This document shows, piece by piece, positions 24,630 to 28,832 of a DNA stretch of 28,832 nucleotides. The first letter of the stretch is position 1. Each line of letters begins with the position of its first letter. The notes beneath the pieces are model-generated. The model was not told the DNA's origin and ran no database searches. It saw only the letters and a list, made by a program, of their open reading frames with translations. The DNA comes from CAYUNT01 sp964446285 (GTDB lineage Bacteria > Sumerlaeota > Sumerlaeia > SLMS01 > CAYUNT01). The stretch lies in contig CAYUNT010000034.1 in assembly GCA_964446285.1 (NCBI GenBank), positions 1-28,832 on the forward strand. The letters are read 5' to 3'. A program made the translations under genes and the position numbers.

Positions 24630-26798
24630 ATGATTTTGCCTCCCAAACGCCGATTCTGGATTCAGGCGCTTGCCTGGTTTGCCGCAGCCTTTGCGGTGCG
24701 GCTGGTCCACTTGGCGTTTGCAGCATCATCACCACTGTTTCGTGTTCCAACGAGCGATGAATTCGAACTGATGCGTCTGGCCCGCCACCTGGCGGGCGGC
24801 GATTGGGCGGGTCTCGATTGGGGAGCGTTTTTCCGGCCCGAACTTTTTTCTTATGTGCTGGCGATTTTGCTCAAAATCACCGGAGGCAGTCTGACGGCGA
24901 TTCATGTGATTCTCGCCGCGATGGACAGCGCCGCCGTGGCTTTGATGTGGGTGCTGGCGCGCCAGATTTTCTCTCGCCGCGCGGCGTTTTGGGGCGCTCT
25001 GGCCTGCCTGGCGTATTCCTCCGCGGTGCATTTTTCCGCTACATTCTATATGGAAAGTTTCGCGCTGCTTGTTCAGGCCGCAATGCTCCTGGCGGCAGTT
25101 CGCGCCGTGCGGCTTCTCTCGCAAAATGTCGCGGGCGGCGGCAACGGCGGCAGTATCGGCGGCGGCAATGCGCTTGTCGTTCCGCGCGAGACGGCTTGGG
25201 CCGGATTCCTTGCCGGACTGATGATCCTCACGCGGCCCACGGTTCAGATCACAGTTCCGTGGATGGCGGTGTGCCTGTTTGCGGCGGCCTGGGTTTGGCG
25301 GCGGGCTGCCCGCGGCCGCGCAAATGAACCTCCCAAGCCGGATTCTTTGGACGCGCCGGATTCCTCGCCCACGCCTGTGGATTCTCGCGATTCGCGCGGT
25401 TCCTGGCGCACCTTTCTGGCTGCGCCTTTGCTGTTTTTGGCGATGATCCCCGCCACGCTTCTTCCCAACGCGGCGCGCAATTATCTCGCCTCCGGACAAT
25501 GGATTTGGGTCGGAAGCAACGGCGCGGTGAATCTGTATTTCGGCAATAACGACCGGGGTTTATCGCCTTTCACATGCAGCCCGGGTCTGGAGTGGCGTTT
25601 GTTTGTGGATGCGCCTGCCGTGGAAGATGGCATCGGGGCGGATCGCGCGGCGCGAATGGCGTGGTGGCAAAAGCGTTTTCTCGAATATGTCCGCCGCGAT
25701 CCGCTGGGTTTCGCCGGGCAATACGCGCGCAAATGCATTCAGACACTCAATCGCGAGGCGGTCGCCATCCCATGCAATATCCGCGAGGGCGTGCGCATTT
25801 CGCCTGTTCAGCGCTTTCTGCCCGGGTTCGCGCTTTTAGGAACCATCGGCCTCGCGGGCGCCATTCTGTTTGGAGTGCGGGCGTTTTTCTTTGTGCGAAA
25901 AACGTTTTGGCGCAACGCCTCCGCAGAAAACAGATTCGCTCTTCTCCAATTTTCTCCCGATGGTTGGCGGGCAGACCGCGTGCTTGCGAGCATCATGCTG
26001 CTTGGATATGCGGTATTGTATCTTGCTGGGGTGGCGCTGGTTCACGTGACCGAACGCCACCGGATGCCCGCCGCCTGCGTATTGTTTTTATTTGGCGGCG
26101 CTTATGTTTCTGAATGGCTCATTGCCTGGCGCGCCAGGCAATGGAGTCTGGTGGCGGCGGGCGCGTTAGCGCTCGCGATTGTGGCGGCGGGAATCACTTG
26201 TCCTCCCTTTCTTGGCGCATGGCACGAACGCCAGGAAGACTTTTGGACGCGTGTCAATCTCGGGACGGCGGACTTGGGTATGGCGGGCAAAGACGCCCAG
26301 CCGGATTCGAAATGGCTCAAAGAAGCGCGCGGGAATTTTCTGGAGGCGCATCTTGCCGCCCCCAACCGCCTTGAACCTATCAACCAGCTTGCGCTTGTGG
26401 CGTCGCGCCGCGAGCGGTCTGATGAGGCATTGCGCTGGAACGCCATGCTTCTGCGGCTTTTGCGGCGCGATTATCCGCGCCATCGCGATGTGATTTCGGA
26501 TGAATTGGCGCACCGCGCGCTGATTGCGTTTCGCGCCAACCAGCCGGAAATCGCCGAACAGGCTGCGCGCGAGTTGGTCGCGCTGCTGCCTGGCGATCCG
26601 CGCGCGCATCATTATCTCGGCGTAGCGCTCATGGCGCAGGGCAAATACCAAGCCGCGCGCAGCGAATTCCAGATTGTGCTTGGCCTCGATCCCACGCAGA
26701 CCGCCGCGCGCGAAAATCTTCGCCAGATCGAAAAGGCCCTTGCCGGCGAGCCTCAAGAAAAGCCCCCGGAAAGTCCGCCCGAAAAGCCGGCAGAATAG
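24630..26798 (+). CDS. GT-C membrane glycosyltransferase with C-terminal TPR region
   Basis: The 722-residue protein resembles polyprenyl-phosphate-sugar-dependent glycosyltransferases (PMT/ArnT-like, GT-C fold), which move a sugar from a lipid carrier to an acceptor on the outer face of the inner membrane. TM1 is at about 10-32. The first outer loop has an acidic pair typical of the active site (FRVPTSDEFELMRLARHLAGGD, Asp43-Glu44) and is followed by roughly ten more hydrophobic segments. A loop of about 35 residues near 230-260 is Pro/Asp/Ser-rich, and another near 175-190 is Gly-rich. Residues after about 530 are soluble and include TPR-like helices (PRAHHYLGVALMAQGKYQAARSEFQIVLGLDP), ending in a Pro/Glu tail. 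The ATG at 24630 lies one base after the miaB stop, so the two are probably cotranscribed. Sugar and acceptor are unknown. Confidence 0.85.
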   Translation: MILPPKRRFWIQALAWFAAAFAVRLVHLAFAASSPLFRVPTSDEFELMRLARHLAGGDWAGLDWGAFFRPELFSYVLAILLKITGGSLTAIHVILAAMDSAAVALMWVLARQIFSRRAAFWGALACLAYSSAVHFSATFYMESFALLVQAAMLLAAVRAVRLLSQNVAGGGNGGSIGGGNALVVPRETAWAGFLAGLMILTRPTVQITVPWMAVCLFAAAWVWRRAARGRANEPPKPDSLDAPDSSPTPVDSRDSRGSWRTFLAAPLLFLAMIPATLLPNAARNYLASGQWIWVGSNGAVNLYFGNNDRGLSPFTCSPGLEWRLFVDAPAVEDGIGADRAARMAWWQKRFLEYVRRDPLGFAGQYARKCIQTLNREAVAIPCNIREGVRISPVQRFLPGFALLGTIGLAGAILFGVRAFFFVRKTFWRNASAENRFALLQFSPDGWRADRVLASIMLLGYAVLYLAGVALVHVTERHRMPAACVLFLFGGAYVSEWLIAWRARQWSLVAAGALALAIVAAGITCPPFLGAWHERQEDFWTRVNLGTADLGMAGKDAQPDSKWLKEARGNFLEAHLAAPNRLEPINQLALVASRRERSDEALRWNAMLLRLLRRDYPRHRDVISDELAHRALIAFRANQPEIAEQAARELVALLPGDPRAHHYLGVALMAQGKYQAARSEFQIVLGLDPTQTAARENLRQIEKALAGEPQEKPPESPPEKPAE

Positions 26799-26826
26799 GG
26801 GCGCCCGCAACGCAGGACCGCTAGCA

Positions 26827-27120
26827 ATGCAAACTCAATGGCGCCGCATTCTCTTTTGCCTCTCGGATCCGCAGTGTGCGCAGCCAGCGGACGAGGTGCT
26901 GGAAGCTGGGGACATCGAGGTTTTAGCTGAAGAAACAGGCGAACGGTTTTCGGCGCGCGTGCGAGTGGCGCCCTTTGTGACGGGCGCGTTTGGCGAAGGA
27001 TTTCTGGCATTCTCTGACTCCGCCGCGGAAATTCGCATCCCGGCGGGCGCCCGGCTCGAAATTTGGCGCGAAGGCGTGCTCCTGGCGCGCTGCACCGTGG
27101 CGGATGCAGAGACGGAATAA
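26827..27120 (+). CDS. Small hypothetical protein (97 aa)
   Basis: No family is recognised. The ATG at 26827 has AGGA upstream (GCAGGACCGCTAGCA), and the frame ends at 27120, leaving a 44-bp convergent gap to the mutase gene. The protein is acidic and probably beta-rich (GDIEVLAEE, FSARVRVAPFV, AEIRIPAGARLEIWREGVLLARCTVAD), with two Cys near the N-terminus and one near the C-terminus and no signal peptide or membrane segment. It follows the glycosyltransferase by 28 bp and may be cotranscribed with it. Good start context and close packing are the main reasons to accept it as real. Confidence 0.55.
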   Translation: MQTQWRRILFCLSDPQCAQPADEVLEAGDIEVLAEETGERFSARVRVAPFVTGAFGEGFLAFSDSAAEIRIPAGARLEIWREGVLLARCTVADAETE

Positions 27121-27164
27121 TCCAAATTTAAAGTATTTTCCTTATCTATAATTGCCGAATGCGC

Positions 27165-28601
27165 CTAATCCTGCATGGCCTTGACGGCGCGGTCCATGAG
27201 CGCCTGCGCGTCGGCGGCAGTCGGGGCTTCGGCTGTCATGCGGATAATCGGCTCCGTGTTCGAGGGACGGATGTGGAACCAACGGTCGGCCCATATAAAC
27301 TTGATGCCATCCTGGCGATTCATCTCCGCGGCGCCGGCAAAGGCATGTCCGGCTTTGGAAAGCGCCGTTTTGAGCGGCATAGCCCCGAGAGGCTGTTTGC
27401 GGCGAATCATCACATAATTCGGAATGGTCTGGTTGAGTTCCGAGAGCGGCATTCCGGCGCGCCGCAGCGCGATCAAAATCCACGCAATGGCCGTGGCGGC
27501 GTCGCGTCCGGCATGAACCGCCGGGAAAATCACGCCGCCGTTCCCCTCGCCGCCCATTTGCGCGCCGTGTTCGTGCATTCCCGCCACGACGTTGGCTTCG
27601 CCGATCGGCGTTCGGATGATCTCGACCCCGTGGCGGCGCGCCACCTCGTCGTTGGCAAGGCTGCATGACAAATTGACCACATAAGGCGAGTTTTTCGCCG
27701 CGCCCTTCGCCATAGAGAAAAATGCGTCGGCGGCCAGCACCAGCGTTCGTTCCTCGCCAATGGGGCGGCCTTTTTCGTCAACTACACCCAGGCGGTCGGC
27801 GTCCGGGTCCATCGCGAATCCGAGATCGGCTTTATGTTTGCGCACTGCGCGGCATAGCGCGCCTAGATGCTCGGGAAGCGGTTCCGGTTCGCGCGGAAAA
27901 GGCTTTGTGGGATCATTGAAAATAGGAATCACTTCGCATCCCAGGCGGCGGAGCAATTCGGGGGCGATCACGCATCCCGCGCCATTGCAGCAATCGACCA
28001 CAACGCGGAGTTTTTTCGGAAGCGCCGCGCCGCGCCCGCTCTTTACGCCCTTCGCGCCCTTCGAGTTCTTCGCGCCGGATTTTGCGCTTCCCGCGCCCAT
28101 CGCCGCCGCGCCCAGCGTCTTCATCACCTTTTCAATATGCCATTCCAGCCACTTCGGTTCCTCGGTCACGCTGCCGATTCCATCCACGGCCGGATTGAGC
28201 CAGGCTTGGCGCTTGAAGATGTCGATCATGCGGGCATTGTCTTCGTTTGTGAAAAACTCGCCCCCGGAATGGAAAAATTTCAGCCCGTTGTATATGATAG
28301 GATTGTGGCTGGCCGTAATGCAGATGCCCCCCGCGGCTTTCAAGCGGCGGATGGAGAGTCCGACCGTCGGCGTCGGGCAAATGCCAAGATGAAACACCTG
28401 TTTTCCCGAGGCGACGAGCGCCGAGATCACCAGCGGAACGAGCCATTCGCGCGAGGGGCGCGAGTCGCTTCCTACTATAACGCGATCGCCTTTGATGGCC
28501 GCCGCGAAGGCCCGAGTGTAAGCCAGGGCGGATTCCGGAGTCAGCGAATCGCCGATAATTCCTCGAATCCCCGACACGCTGACGATCAACGGACTGCTCA
28601 T
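27165..28601 (-). CDS. glmM: Phosphoglucosamine mutase / phosphomannomutase-family enzyme
   Basis: This alpha-D-phosphohexomutase interconverts hexose 6- and 1-phosphates; if GlmM, it makes glucosamine-1-phosphate for UDP-GlcNAc and hence peptidoglycan. All four active-site elements are visible in 478 residues: the phosphoserine loop TASHNP (Ser98), the metal site DPDADR (265-270), the sugar-binding GEGNGG (351-356) and the phosphate-binding RPSNTEP (445-451). The opening VSGIRGIIGDSLTPE fits a GlmM-like subgroup, but phosphomannomutase cannot be excluded. An Ala/Gly/Lys/Ser-rich insert (about 165-196) lies between domains 1 and 2. The frame is open up to 28763. The ATG at 28601 is chosen because AAAGGA lies eight bases upstream and the homologous sequence starts there. 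No glmS or dac gene is adjacent. Confidence 0.9.
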   Translation of the reverse strand: MSSPLIVSVSGIRGIIGDSLTPESALAYTRAFAAAIKGDRVIVGSDSRPSREWLVPLVISALVASGKQVFHLGICPTPTVGLSIRRLKAAGGICITASHNPIIYNGLKFFHSGGEFFTNEDNARMIDIFKRQAWLNPAVDGIGSVTEEPKWLEWHIEKVMKTLGAAAMGAGSAKSGAKNSKGAKGVKSGRGAALPKKLRVVVDCCNGAGCVIAPELLRRLGCEVIPIFNDPTKPFPREPEPLPEHLGALCRAVRKHKADLGFAMDPDADRLGVVDEKGRPIGEERTLVLAADAFFSMAKGAAKNSPYVVNLSCSLANDEVARRHGVEIIRTPIGEANVVAGMHEHGAQMGGEGNGGVIFPAVHAGRDAATAIAWILIALRRAGMPLSELNQTIPNYVMIRRKQPLGAMPLKTALSKAGHAFAGAAEMNRQDGIKFIWADRWFHIRPSNTEPIIRMTAEAPTAADAQALMDRAVKAMQD

Positions 28602-28720
28602 AGCAAAATCCTTTCCACATAACTTCATATTGACCGCCAGCAGGCGCGCGCGCCGCGGCGGAATGAATAATGCGATTTTGCGGCGGATTTTCCATCGCCA
28701 GAATCGCCGCACTAAAGCTG

Positions 28721-28750
28721 TATTGAATGCCCCCTGTTTGCGCACGTCAA
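28721..28750 (-). promoter_or_regulatory. Putative promoter of the phosphohexomutase gene
   Basis: On the minus strand TTGACG (28745-28750) and TCAATA (28721-28726) are 18 bases apart, about 120 bases before the start codon. The -35 is good and the -10 weak. The rest of 28602-28832 shows no gene; a 6-bp C/G-run inverted repeat (28790-28820) is its only other notable element. Confidence 0.35.
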
Positions 28751-28832
28751 CCGGACAGTGCATTATCGCTTCTGGTCCCCTAATCCGTCACCCCCCTGGC
28801 GTGGTGTGTTTTGCGGGGGTTGTGTTGCACGG

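Noticed and set aside
28790..28820. ACCCCC/GGGGGT inverted repeat near the window end as a terminator
   Set aside because: The arms are simple C and G runs with a 19-base loop and no U-tract, so chance pairing is likely.

Overview
The window is a dense bacterial chromosome segment, GC-rich by eye, with no phage, transposase, rRNA or tRNA gene that I could see. Gene content (RF2 with a programmed frameshift, MiaB, cyclic-di-GMP signalling, Sec/Tat-type signal peptides, a GT-C glycosyltransferase, a very long FG-GAP surface protein) fits an uncultured Gram-negative bacterium. A PVC-like or neighbouring phylum is a guess from the giant propeller protein, the dispersed intergenic repeats and the style of the Na+/solute symporter; nothing here proves a lineage. 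Many proteins carry Ala/Gly/Pro/Ser-rich inserts that their families normally lack.

Layout. 1-2170 (minus strand): a MauE/DoxX-type redox membrane protein, a single-pass membrane protein of unknown function, and the N-terminal part of an L-serine dehydratase that runs off the window edge. 2171-2816: a non-coding stretch with a 15-bp tandem repeat and two palindromes. 2817-3930: prfB, read through an in-frame TGA by +1 frameshifting. 3930-4027: heptanucleotide repeats. 4052-7894 (minus): a CHASE4-HAMP-GAF-GAF-PAS-GGDEF-EAL signalling protein. 8253-10109: a sodium:solute symporter.

10168-12203: a compact predicted restriction-modification cassette on one strand, Vsr mismatch endonuclease, C5-cytosine methyltransferase and HNH endonuclease with a winged-helix-like N-terminus. 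12358-13674: a secreted HEAT-like protein. It converges on a secreted PEBP/YbhB protein (13774-14370, minus) across a long inverted repeat. 14597-19498 (minus): a 1633-residue exported protein with two FG-GAP propellers of seven Ca2+ loops each, cadherin-like domains and a third, TGNR-type repeat region.

19733-21615 (minus): a translationally coupled LegB-like sugar-nucleotide 4,6-dehydratase and a sugar-phosphate nucleotidyltransferase, probably for a surface glycan. 21732-22982 (minus): an encapsulin nanocompartment operon, encapsulated ferritin with a C-terminal cargo peptide followed by the family 1 shell protein, predicted to store iron. 23264-26798 (plus): miaB and, one base after its stop, a GT-C membrane glycosyltransferase with C-terminal TPRs, then a small unknown protein (26827-27120). 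27165-28601 (minus): a phosphoglucosamine/phosphomannomutase-family enzyme. The mutase, nucleotidyltransferase, dehydratase and GT-C enzyme could all serve envelope glycan synthesis, but only the middle two are clearly linked by gene organisation.
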